A stretch of 64,000 bases of DNA. Origin: Myxococcota bacterium. Lineage in GTDB: Bacteria > Myxococcota_A > UBA9160 > SMWR01. The notes below the pieces were generated by a model, which saw nothing but the letters and a program-made list of their open reading frames with translations, searched no databases and was not told the origin of the DNA. The position numbers and the translations under genes are program-made. The DNA lies in contig JBCCEW010000008.1 in NCBI GenBank assembly GCA_039030075.1, positions 62,001 to 126,000 on the forward strand, written 5' to 3'. This document shows positions 26,778 to 34,305 of this stretch, one piece after another (positions within the stretch are counted from its first letter, which is position 1; each line of letters opens with the position of its first letter).

Positions 26778-27326
26778 CTAGCCGTCGATCGCGACGAGCT
26801 CGTAGGGGCCGCCGAGGATCACGTCCTCGAGGCCGCAGCTGCCCGAGTTGAGATCCGCCACGTGGGCTTCTCCTGATCCGGCGACGGTCGGGAAGCTCCG
26901 TGCGTGGCTCTCCCGCGGCAGCACCACCTTGACCTGGGCGCCGGGGACGGCTTCCCCCGTGCCATCGTCGACGACACGGAACGTCACCCAGTGGCGCTGG
27001 GGCGGAGCCGCTTCCTCGGTATCGGACTCTTCCGGCGGCGGCGCCGCGCGCGTGGGCTCCTGGGGGACCGGTCGCGCTTCGACCGGCCACATGCGCAGCG
27101 CTCCCCGCTGCACTCGCGCCGAGATCCGTCGGATCACGTCGGCGTTGTCGCGGCGGGCGTAACCCCCACCGTCCAACGTCACGAGCTGGCGCATGGCCGA
27201 GGGTTCCCATTGGCAGCGCCGCAGGATCCGCTCGGCGGCTGCCGGCTCCAGGGGCGCGTGGTCACCGGCCTCGGCGGCGGGGGCGATCTGGTAGGTCCTG
27301 CCCGCGATGCGAAGGGTGCGCAGCAT
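26778..27326 (-). CDS. Hypothetical protein with C-terminal transthyretin/carboxypeptidase-regulatory-like domain
   Basis: 182 residues from the ATG at 27326 (GAGGAG Shine-Dalgarno). The N-terminal ~85 residues (LRTLRIAGRTYQIAPA, ILRRCQWEPSAMRQLV) are not recognised. A Pro/Glu linker follows, then residues ~112-178 (HWVTFRVVDDGTGEAVPGAQ...SCGLEDVIL) resemble the small beta-sandwich domains often attached to T6SS or other injection-system components and effectors. No signal peptide. Last gene of a four-gene run headed by the LysM-metzincin protein, 11 bases after the lipoprotein gene. The injection-system link is inference from domain type only. Confidence 0.65.
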   Translation of the reverse strand: MLRTLRIAGRTYQIAPAAEAGDHAPLEPAAAERILRRCQWEPSAMRQLVTLDGGGYARRDNADVIRRISARVQRGALRMWPVEARPVPQEPTRAAPPPEESDTEEAAPPQRHWVTFRVVDDGTGEAVPGAQVKVVLPRESHARSFPTVAGSGEAHVADLNSGSCGLEDVILGGPYELVAIDG

Positions 27327-27337
27327 CGGACGCTCCT

Positions 27338-28501
27338 CTAGTTCCCGCGCCCGACCGCGATCGGCGTCGGGGCTGGATCTGCGGCAGCCTGGGCACGGAA
27401 CTCGCCGAGGTGCGCACGGAGGTCGACGGGAATCGGCTCGCCGGCGTCGAAGCGGACTTCGAGGCCGGTCTCCGTGTAGCTCAGCCGGGCCCCGGGGAAC
27501 CCCTCCTCGTGCGCGCGCTCGAGCACCGTGGCCGCGCCGAAGGTCCACTGCTCCCAATCGCGGCGGAGGTATCGGCCCGCGAGCGCGCGGCCCCCGTTCT
27601 CGACACTCAGGACGAGATAGTCGTTGGCCACGGTGCCGGCCTCGTTCTGGGTCACGTCGATCAGACCGACCAGAGCCGCGTCGGCAGGGAAGGACAGTTC
27701 GTCCACCCGGGCGAGTTCCTGCGCGGCGGTGTAGGGCGGCGGGTCGGCCACTTCGAGGACGCGGAGCTTGCCGGCTTCGACGCTCGCGACCCGGTGGCGC
27801 AGCTTCTGCGGGGGCCAGTAGTGCAGCAGTCGGGCCTCGGCGGGTCTATCGCGTGAGGCGAGCTCCGCAATCACCGAGGGGAACTCGGGGTAGAGGCTCG
27901 ACACGAAGACGAGGCGAGGTGTCGGGGAATCGACGAGGACGAGCTGCTGTGTGCGCGGGGCGCCGCTCGCCGGGTGCTCGATGGCGTCGACGGTCCGCTG
28001 TTCGAGGGCGGCGACGGCAAAGGGCACCGGTTCCGAGGCGGTTCCGTCGGGCAGCAGCAGCCGCGCTGAGCACGGCCCGGACGGGAGCGGGCGAAACGCG
28101 TCGAGGGTCTCGAACTCCCCTTCATGGATTCCGCCCGCGTCCAGGGCGAGGGGCTCCGGGTCGTCGCGTCCCTTGTTGCGTCGCGCCTTCGCGCGCTGCT
28201 CGATCGTGAGCGGGTGATCCAGGGTGCGGGTCTGGTGCGTCGTCCCGTCGGGACCCGCGATGGCGAGCTGAACCCGGCGAAGATCCGGGATCGTGTAGGT
28301 CGTCTCCGAATCGTTCACGATGCGGAAGCGCACGGTGAACGGACGATACGGGTCCAGCGGGGTCGCCGGTTCGATCGCCACGATGCTCGCGTTCACGCCG
28401 TCTCTCTCCTCGTCTCGCTCCCGGGCCCCGGATCCGAGCCCACAGGCGACGACACCCAGGAGAATCCACACGCCGGCGACCGCCCGGGTCGCTCGCGCCA
28501 C
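27338..28501 (-). CDS. Lipoprotein, paralogue of the 482-residue cluster protein
   Basis: 387 residues. A signal segment ending LLGVVAC places a lipidated cysteine at C20. The mature N-terminus (FTVRFRIVNDSETTYTIPDL) looks like an immunoglobulin-type beta sandwich. Over long stretches it parallels the protein encoded just upstream: LTIEQRAKAR versus LTIDESLRAR, a shared EP-x-P-then-AG segment, PLPSG versus PLASG, and GKLRVLEV versus GRLRVHRT. So the two are probably diverged paralogues, one lipid-anchored and one without a signal. Function unknown. Gap of 3 bases from the upstream gene. Confidence 0.7.
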   Translation of the reverse strand: MARATRAVAGVWILLGVVACGLGSGARERDEERDGVNASIVAIEPATPLDPYRPFTVRFRIVNDSETTYTIPDLRRVQLAIAGPDGTTHQTRTLDHPLTIEQRAKARRNKGRDDPEPLALDAGGIHEGEFETLDAFRPLPSGPCSARLLLPDGTASEPVPFAVAALEQRTVDAIEHPASGAPRTQQLVLVDSPTPRLVFVSSLYPEFPSVIAELASRDRPAEARLLHYWPPQKLRHRVASVEAGKLRVLEVADPPPYTAAQELARVDELSFPADAALVGLIDVTQNEAGTVANDYLVLSVENGGRALAGRYLRRDWEQWTFGAATVLERAHEEGFPGARLSYTETGLEVRFDAGEPIPVDLRAHLGEFRAQAAADPAPTPIAVGRGN

Positions 28502-28504
28502 CGA

Positions 28505-29953
28505 CTAGACCCTCACGGCGCGCAGCGAAGCGCCGACGTCGTCACCGACGCCCGGCACGAAACGGTAGCCCCGCTGACGCGTCCAGAAGCCGAGCATCGG
28601 TGTTTCGATTTCGGGCTCTCCCACCAAGATGCGCGGATGGTAGCGACGCTCCCCCTGCGACAGCTCGTGCACCCGCTCAGCACCGTCGCGGAAACGAAGC
28701 CGATCGTCTGCCGTCACCCAGAGCGCGACCGGGCCGCCGCGCAGATCGAGGCGGAAGTCCAGCTCGCGAACGACATCGTCCGATGCCTCCAGCGCCAGTG
28801 TGACGGCGCGCACGGCGGGGGCCGGGCCGCGATACGGGGCGAAGCCCGTTTCCACGAGCCCCAGCGCATCGTTCTTCTGCCATGCCGCCCGCACCACGCC
28901 CTCGGCGAGGTTGGCGTAGAGGTGGCACGGAGTGCCTTCACTCGAGTGGAGCGCACGGGTCTGGACCTCCGTGCCGTCGTGGTCGTACAGCGTGTGCGTC
29001 AGCTCTGTGCCGGACTCGAGCACGTGGATGAGGTCGGGGCCTCCGCACACCGCGAGCGGTGCGGGTTCGGGCCCGAGACGGTGGTCCAGGCAAGCTTCTG
29101 GGGCCCCCTCCGCGGGGAGGCGGAACCCGCAGAGGTGTCGTTCGCCCGGGTCGCCCGTGACGCAAAAGACGAACACCGCTTCCTCCGCGGTCCGAAACGC
29201 GAAGGGCAGGAGCGGCGTGGGATTCGGAAGCCGAATCTCGCGCACCGGGGCGTCGCTGCGCCCTGAAAGCGTGCGATGCACCCGGAGCCTCCCTTCGCCG
29301 CAATCCTGGACGAGGACCTTGGTGAGACCCTGCTCCATGTCTTCCGGGTCCCAGAACGCCGCGACGGCGGGTACCCAGCGCCCGGCTTCGGGGGCTTCGA
29401 TCGAGCGGTCGAAGAACGCGGCGCGGGGTTGGTTCAGCCCCAACCAACGGAGCCGCGTCGCCGCCGATCCGTTCGCATCCGTGGCCCGACAGAGTTGGGA
29501 CTGGGTGCCGAAGATCGGGTTCTCGTACCAGACCTGCACTTCGTCGATCTCGACGGCACGACAGCGCAGCGACACCGGGGCATCGCCCGGTCGGGCCGGT
29601 TCGTCCGGCGCAATCGTCACCGATCCGAGTTCGTAGTCGCCGCTGGCAAGCGGGTAGTAGTACTGGGCGAGGTCGAAGACGAGCTCGACGGATTCGCCCG
29701 CCGGGATCTGGACGGGTTGGGGAGGCTCGGCGAGCCCGCGGCTGTAGAGCAGGCGCGCGCGCAGGGACTCGTCGATCGTCAGCACGCACTCGCCCGCAGC
29801 GTCGCGGAGCTCCAGCGCGCAGCGGTGCGTCGCGTGGTCGATCACCACCGGCTCGATGCCCGTGTTGCCTACCTCTACCGTGACGACCGCGGTCTCGATC
29901 GTCGAGAGCTCGGTGCTCGGGGCCACCCCAGTGATCCGCGACGTGAGCGCCAT
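28505..29953 (-). CDS. Hypothetical protein, 482 residues, beta-rich, no signal peptide
   Basis: Starts at the ATG at 29953, two bases after the stop of the LysM-metzincin gene. N-terminal immunoglobulin-like part (TAVVTVEVGNTGIEPVVIDH, then CALELRDAAGECVLTI), followed by many short strands with recurring hydrophobic/charged alternation (VLVQDCGEGRLRVHRT, HLCGFRLPAEGAP, LIHVLESGTELTHTLYDHDG), suggestive of a beta-propeller. Similar in layout and scattered motifs to the lipoprotein encoded next. Without a signal it should remain in the cytoplasm or be carried by a partner. No family recognised. Confidence 0.65.
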   Translation of the reverse strand: MALTSRITGVAPSTELSTIETAVVTVEVGNTGIEPVVIDHATHRCALELRDAAGECVLTIDESLRARLLYSRGLAEPPQPVQIPAGESVELVFDLAQYYYPLASGDYELGSVTIAPDEPARPGDAPVSLRCRAVEIDEVQVWYENPIFGTQSQLCRATDANGSAATRLRWLGLNQPRAAFFDRSIEAPEAGRWVPAVAAFWDPEDMEQGLTKVLVQDCGEGRLRVHRTLSGRSDAPVREIRLPNPTPLLPFAFRTAEEAVFVFCVTGDPGERHLCGFRLPAEGAPEACLDHRLGPEPAPLAVCGGPDLIHVLESGTELTHTLYDHDGTEVQTRALHSSEGTPCHLYANLAEGVVRAAWQKNDALGLVETGFAPYRGPAPAVRAVTLALEASDDVVRELDFRLDLRGGPVALWVTADDRLRFRDGAERVHELSQGERRYHPRILVGEPEIETPMLGFWTRQRGYRFVPGVGDDVGASLRAVRV

Positions 29954-29955
29954 GC

Positions 29956-32574
29956 TCAAGAGCTCGCCGGCAATGCGGCGTTGCCGACCTGCCAACCGCG
30001 CAGGCGCAGGTTGCACTTGCCACAGAAGAGCGGGTTGAACTCTCCCAGCGTCGTGTCCTCCGCGAAGCTGAGGTAGCTCATGATGCAGTTGTGGTCGGCT
30101 CCGTCGTGGTGCTCGGGCGTCTCGGACACCCTGGGAGGGGGTTCGGGGTCGTTGCTGACTTCATGGTGATAGAGGAAGTGGTGATGGCCGAACTCGTGGG
30201 CGAGGACGAAACCGCGTCGATCTCCGTCGCCGAGGTCATAGGTGACGATGCCGTCGGCGAGGCCCATGCTCAGGAACGAGGCGCGATAGTTGGCGGTGTC
30301 GACCTCACCCCGGCGGATCAGGCCTGGCGCCTTGTAGACCGTGACGGGTTCATGAGGCCGGAACGCGACGACGATGTGACCCATCGGGTGCCGGGCGCGG
30401 AGCTTTCGGCTCAGCAACGCCGCCATCGGCTCGGAGAGCTTCGAGACGAAGCCGCGGCTGTTGTCGTAGAAGAGGGAGCGGAGGGCCGCCTTGTACTCGT
30501 TCCCCCCGAGGCGTTTCTGAGCGGGCACATCGCGGCCGAAGAACGCGTCCTTAGTCAGTGAGAACTTGTCGAAGAACCCGAGTGTCTTGCCCGGCTTCGC
30601 GTCTCCCACCACGCGGTTCGCGTCACTCGAGGAGAGTCCTCTCCGTTTGAGCCTGCGCTGAAGTCCTTCCGGGCTCCAGCCGGCAACGAGGGTCCGGTAT
30701 TCCTGCTCGCTGATGACGTCGGTGATGTCCTCGATTGCACCGCCGCCCGGTACGTCGAACTTCACGTAGCACTGCTCGAAGTAGGTGCGGACCCTCTGCA
30801 GCTGGTACTGGCCCGCGGGCACTCCGGGCCACGACACGATCTTCGACCACGGCTGGGCGCGCCAGATCGTGAAGGTGCCGGTCTCGACCTTGCCCGCATC
30901 GCGCCCCTCGGCGTTTGCGCCGTGCCAATCCTTGAGATCGTCCTCATTGGGGAGGCCCGAGAAGTCGAGGTCGGCGATCACCTGGTACGAGTCACCCCCG
31001 ATCTTCGACGGGACGAAGTTCGCGCCGGTGTACCCGAAGAGCTTGTCGTTTCCGCTGTCGACCGAAGCCTCGGAGCAGGGGATCTGATTGCGTTCGACCA
31101 GGGGGAACCCCTTCCACGACAAGAAGAGGTCGGTGAGCTGATCCTTGCCGCCGAAGGTGCCCGGGCAGTTCTTCACGAAGGCGGTGCCGTCGCTATAGGT
31201 GTATCCCGCTCCCTGGATGTGGTTCTGCACCGCTTGCATGTACGCCAGGCGCTGGGTGTCTCGGCTGGCGGCATCCGCGGCGCGGTAGCGCACGTCTTCC
31301 TGGTAGCGGGCGTTCATGCCGGGTTCGGCCGGGTCCACGACGCGCCATCCGACCCGCGCCTTGCCCACCCCCATCGGCGAATGCACGTCCCGGTCCTGGT
31401 GGTCCCGCAGGTAGACCTTCACCTTGATCGGGACGAACGGGTCGTTCACGCGCGCGGCATCCTGGTCGTAGCGGACCTCGCCCGCGAGCTGGAAGTCGTC
31501 TCCCTTGGCGTAGTAGACCAGTGGCACCACGAAGCGCGCGTCCTGCCCGGGGGCGGGGAGGGCGTTCAGGTTCTCGCTCCCATCGCGACGGTTGTGATCG
31601 GCAGCGAGCCGCGTGCGCAGCAGGCCGCCGAACTGTCCGGCCGCGTCGTCGAGGAAGTCGAAGTACGCGGTGCCGTCGGGGTCGGCCTCGACCTGGGCGC
31701 CGTGGTCGTCGACGACGCGGCGTAGGAACTCGCCGTCGTGGCATTTGTACAGCTTGATGGCGCGCTCGCGGCATCCGCGCTGGTACGCCGTTTCCGCCCC
31801 GTCGTCGGTGAAGGGGCCGCCGAAATAGCCCAGCTCGTTCAGCTTCCAGCGGTCCCAGTCGTCGGTGTCCGCGGGAGGCGTGGTTTCGTCGGCGAGCCAG
31901 GCGCCCTTGCTGAGCTCGAGCTTGCCGTAGAGCACCTTGAACTCGCGCTCGTCCTTGAGGCCTCCTGCGGCTTCGATGGTCAACTTGTAGGGGGAGTAGA
32001 GCGGGCTCAGGCAGAGGTCCTGGAGGTCGCCTGCGGCGCAGGTGGTCTCCCCCTGCCAGGCGAAGGCCTTTGCGCGTCCCTTGCGCTTCTGTTCGTCGTC
32101 GAGCTCGTGCTCGAAGATCACGCCGTCGGCGTAGTGGTCGCTGGTCACGCGGATCGTGACCTGCTCTCCTTCCAGGTAGCCGATCGAGAAATGCAGCCCC
32201 GCGTCTTCGGCGCCGGACGCGAAATGGTCGTGGAGCGCGGTGATGCGCAGGAACGGCTTCGGCTCGATCGCTTTGACCCGAACCGTGTAGGTCTTGTCCA
32301 CCGCCATGCCGGACTGCGGTTGAAAGAGGCCGGGTATCTCGAGGGTGCCGGGCGACTCGGTTCCGTCGAACTCGAAGTTCACCCCGTCGGCCGCGAGCGT
32401 CCGACAGCCGACGTAGGTGTAGAGGCACTCGTTGATCTCCCAGGGGCTCGAAACGCCCCAGTTGAAGATCGCGAGCTGCTCGACGCTGAGGCCGGCTCCG
32501 GTCGCGAGACTCTGGAGGGTCTCACCGGCCTGGACCTTGTGGGTCTGTGCCTGCGCACGCGGTTTGAAGAGCAT
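29956..32574 (-). CDS. Large LysM-domain protein with C-terminal metzincin-type metalloprotease
   Basis: 872 residues. Residues ~10-60 are a LysM module (HKVQAGETLQSLATGAG...LAIFNWG) followed by a conserved-looking VGCRTL segment and IPGLFQP. The middle ~700 residues contain several beta-rich regions, unrecognised. The C-terminus carries HEFGHHHFLYH at 793-803, which has the metzincin HExxHxxxxxH spacing (the usual Gly at the eighth position is Phe), then CIMSY with a Met-turn methionine at 832, then a CxxC pair (C851, C854). This is the signature of a zinc endopeptidase of the metzincin clan. There is no N-terminal signal peptide, so delivery by a dedicated machine or co-carriage is more likely than Sec export. 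Heads a tightly spaced four-gene set. Confidence 0.8.
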   Translation of the reverse strand: MLFKPRAQAQTHKVQAGETLQSLATGAGLSVEQLAIFNWGVSSPWEINECLYTYVGCRTLAADGVNFEFDGTESPGTLEIPGLFQPQSGMAVDKTYTVRVKAIEPKPFLRITALHDHFASGAEDAGLHFSIGYLEGEQVTIRVTSDHYADGVIFEHELDDEQKRKGRAKAFAWQGETTCAAGDLQDLCLSPLYSPYKLTIEAAGGLKDEREFKVLYGKLELSKGAWLADETTPPADTDDWDRWKLNELGYFGGPFTDDGAETAYQRGCRERAIKLYKCHDGEFLRRVVDDHGAQVEADPDGTAYFDFLDDAAGQFGGLLRTRLAADHNRRDGSENLNALPAPGQDARFVVPLVYYAKGDDFQLAGEVRYDQDAARVNDPFVPIKVKVYLRDHQDRDVHSPMGVGKARVGWRVVDPAEPGMNARYQEDVRYRAADAASRDTQRLAYMQAVQNHIQGAGYTYSDGTAFVKNCPGTFGGKDQLTDLFLSWKGFPLVERNQIPCSEASVDSGNDKLFGYTGANFVPSKIGGDSYQVIADLDFSGLPNEDDLKDWHGANAEGRDAGKVETGTFTIWRAQPWSKIVSWPGVPAGQYQLQRVRTYFEQCYVKFDVPGGGAIEDITDVISEQEYRTLVAGWSPEGLQRRLKRRGLSSSDANRVVGDAKPGKTLGFFDKFSLTKDAFFGRDVPAQKRLGGNEYKAALRSLFYDNSRGFVSKLSEPMAALLSRKLRARHPMGHIVVAFRPHEPVTVYKAPGLIRRGEVDTANYRASFLSMGLADGIVTYDLGDGDRRGFVLAHEFGHHHFLYHHEVSNDPEPPPRVSETPEHHDGADHNCIMSYLSFAEDTTLGEFNPLFCGKCNLRLRGWQVGNAALPASS

Positions 32575-32603
32575 CGAACGACTCGCCGGCCGGTGACGAC
32601 GCT

Positions 32604-32696
32604 CATCCTAGCAGGATGGGCCACCCGCCCATGCGGGTGAGTCGCGGTCGCGCGCAGAGCCAATACACCCGGGCTTCGCTGCGCTCGGCGTGGCTC
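32604..32696. repeat. Three stem-loops between the TerB-like gene and the LysM-metzincin cluster
   Basis: Inverted repeats CATCCT/AGGATG (32604-32618), CACCCGC/GCGGGTG (32622-32639) and GAGCCA/TGGCTC (32657-32662 with 32691-32696) fill the gap. They follow the minus-strand TerB-like gene and precede the cluster's first ATG, so they may separate the two transcripts. No T-run is seen. Confidence 0.45.
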
Positions 32697-32723
32697 CCGC
32701 GATGAGCGAGCGTGCGCGATCGC

Positions 32724-33287
32724 CTACGCGAAGGGCTTCTCGAGCGCCTGAATCACCCGCTCTTCGGCGTCGGAGATCGAGCCGAGCCCGAGGAAGCCGC
32801 CGGCGGCATCCGCGACGCTGCGGGCCTTGCCGACGATGGCGTCGCGCAGGGCGCGCTTCTCCGCGGCGTCGAGCGCGGCGACCAGCTCGACGGTGTAGCC
32901 GCCCCAGCTCGCGAAGAGCTCGGCGTCGGGGCGCGTCGAGAGCCAGCTCTCGAGCAGCTGGTGGCTCTCGCTGCCGGCCTGGATGCCCTGGTCGGCGGCG
33001 GCGCGCAGGATCGCGTCGCGTTCCTTCGACTGGATCTCGCCATCGGCCCAGGCCACTTCGACCAGGGGGACCAACGACAGGGCCGCCCAGGTCGCCCCAT
33101 CGAGACCCATGTCGACGAGCCGCTCGAGCAGCGCCGTGTTCTTGATGTGGGAGGTCGCCGCGAGCGCCTCGACCGCGGCGGCCTTCTCCCGCTTCTCGCG
33201 GAGCTGGTCGATCAGGTGCTGGTTCTGCTTCGCGAAGAAGGACTCTTCCAGCGCCTTCTTGCGGTTCCCGAGAATCTCTTCCGACAT
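32724..33287 (-). CDS. TerB-like (tellurite-resistance-fold) helical protein
   Basis: 187 residues from the ATG at 33287 (GGAG 5-8 bases upstream). A charged helical N-terminus (KKALEESFFAKQNQHLIDQLREKREK) is followed by a TerB-like helical domain whose first helix pair holds VEVAWADGEIQSKERDAIL, the acidic motif of that family. The C-terminus has GKARSVADAAGGFLGLG. TerB-like domains are linked to stress and membrane-associated complexes; no ter operon partners are nearby. Specific role unknown. Confidence 0.7.
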   Translation of the reverse strand: MSEEILGNRKKALEESFFAKQNQHLIDQLREKREKAAAVEALAATSHIKNTALLERLVDMGLDGATWAALSLVPLVEVAWADGEIQSKERDAILRAAADQGIQAGSESHQLLESWLSTRPDAELFASWGGYTVELVAALDAAEKRALRDAIVGKARSVADAAGGFLGLGSISDAEERVIQALEKPFA

Positions 33288-33343
33288 CGGATCTCCTGGA
33301 GACGAGCACAGCGGGCGCACCGGCGGAAGCGCCGGCTATCGGC

Positions 33344-33814
33344 TCACTCGTGAATCTGCTCCGCGAGATACCGCTCTTTGCCGATTTCGTCCACGATGTG
33401 GAGCTGGGCCTCGAGCCAGTCGGCGCCGCCTTCCTCGCCCTTGAGGATGCTCTCGAGGAGCTCCCGGCTGCCGTTGTCGCCCTTTTCGACGCAGACCGCG
33501 ATGCCCTTGTTGAGGCGCTCGATGGCCTCGGTCTCGACGGCGAGGTCGAGCTTGTGCTGCTCGACGGCGTCCTCGCCGACCCGCACCGGGTTGAGGCGCT
33601 GCATGTTGGGCACGCCGTCCAGGTAGAGGATTCGCTCGATGACGGCGTCGGCGTCCTTCATCTCCCCGATGGATTCTTCGTACTTCTTCTTCGAGAGGCG
33701 CTCGTAGCCCCAGTTCTCGCACATCTTGTGGTGGATGAAGTACTGATTGATCGCGGTGAGTTCCGCAGTCAACACCTCGTTCAAGACTTCGATCACTGCC
33801 GGATCACCGCGCAT
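33344..33814 (-). CDS. bfr: Bacterioferritin with altered ferroxidase ligands
   Basis: 156 residues from the ATG at 33814 (AGGGGG upstream), co-linear without gaps with E. coli Bfr as I recall that sequence. E18, E51, E94 and E127 of the di-iron centre and the heme ligand M52 are present, but the two histidine ligands are not: position 54 is Asp (GEMKDAD) and position 130 is Gly (EEGGADW). A 24-subunit iron-storage shell with heme at the dimer interface is expected; the oxidation centre is either modified or weak, and a second subunit type encoded elsewhere may supply it. The bfd gene lies 135 bases upstream on the same strand. Confidence 0.93.
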   Translation of the reverse strand: MRGDPAVIEVLNEVLTAELTAINQYFIHHKMCENWGYERLSKKKYEESIGEMKDADAVIERILYLDGVPNMQRLNPVRVGEDAVEQHKLDLAVETEAIERLNKGIAVCVEKGDNGSRELLESILKGEEGGADWLEAQLHIVDEIGKERYLAEQIHE

Positions 33815-33949
33815 CGCCAAACCCCCTGATGTCTTTGCCGCCGTCGTTTCGTCGACGCGGGCCGAAATCAGGGCAAGGCTATCCGCCCGCCAGGGTGGTT
33901 CCAGCTAAACGAAATTGAAAATGGAAGTCTGGAGAACGTGGCGCCGCGG

Positions 33950-34150
33950 TCAGCTGGCGGCGGCGAGATCGGCGCTTCCAGCGCGCCGGGTCCCTTCGTG
34001 CTCGATGAGTTCGCGGACCACGGGCACGCAGCCCCCGCACTCGCGGCCTGCCTGACAGGCCATGGCCACCTTGCGCGGTGAGGTGGCACCGCCGCGAACG
34101 GCTTCGCGGATGGTGCGGTCACAGATGGCTTTGCAGTGGCAAACGATCAC
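33950..34150 (-). CDS. bfd: Bacterioferritin-associated ferredoxin
   Basis: 66 residues. The [2Fe-2S] cluster cysteines C4 and C6 (IVCHCKAIC) and C38 and C41 (GRECGGC) match the CxC...CxxC pattern of Bfd, which docks on bacterioferritin and passes electrons to its heme to release stored iron under iron limitation. The neighbouring bfr gene supports this. A Fur-like site lies upstream of its start. Confidence 0.95.
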   Translation of the reverse strand: MIVCHCKAICDRTIREAVRGGATSPRKVAMACQAGRECGGCVPVVRELIEHEGTRRAGSADLAAAS

Positions 34151-34185
34151 GTCGAGCTCCCAACGGGATGCAGTCTACGCGTTTT

Positions 34186-34204
34186 GAAAATGAAGTTCAA
34201 TATC
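34186..34204. promoter_or_regulatory. Putative Fur box upstream of bfd
   Basis: GAAAATGAAGTTCAATATC matches 14 of 19 positions of the E. coli Fur consensus GATAATGATAATCATTATC. It lies 36 bases before the bfd ATG in an AT-rich pocket (34180-34275). A related half-site, TTGAAAATGGAAGTC, occurs at 33915-33929 between bfd and bfr. Iron repression of bfd is the expected logic. The rest of the pocket up to addB at 34306 shows no other recognisable element. Confidence 0.5.
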
Positions 34205-34305
34205 GTTTCCATCGGCCACTCGAGGACGTCGCTGAAGATCCGAAAAGCGTTTTAATTTCAAATATTTGCGGTTTGTGACCGGATTCGTCCCCGGCCCGTT
34301 CTAGG

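Noticed and set aside
32575-32723. A possible attachment site or mobile boundary before the LysM-metzincin cluster
   Set aside because: The hairpins there fit a transcript boundary; no integrase, direct repeat or tRNA end was seen.
34191-34256. A 21-codon frame starting inside the Fur-like site
   Set aside because: No ribosome site and it only restates the operator's ATG; chance frame.
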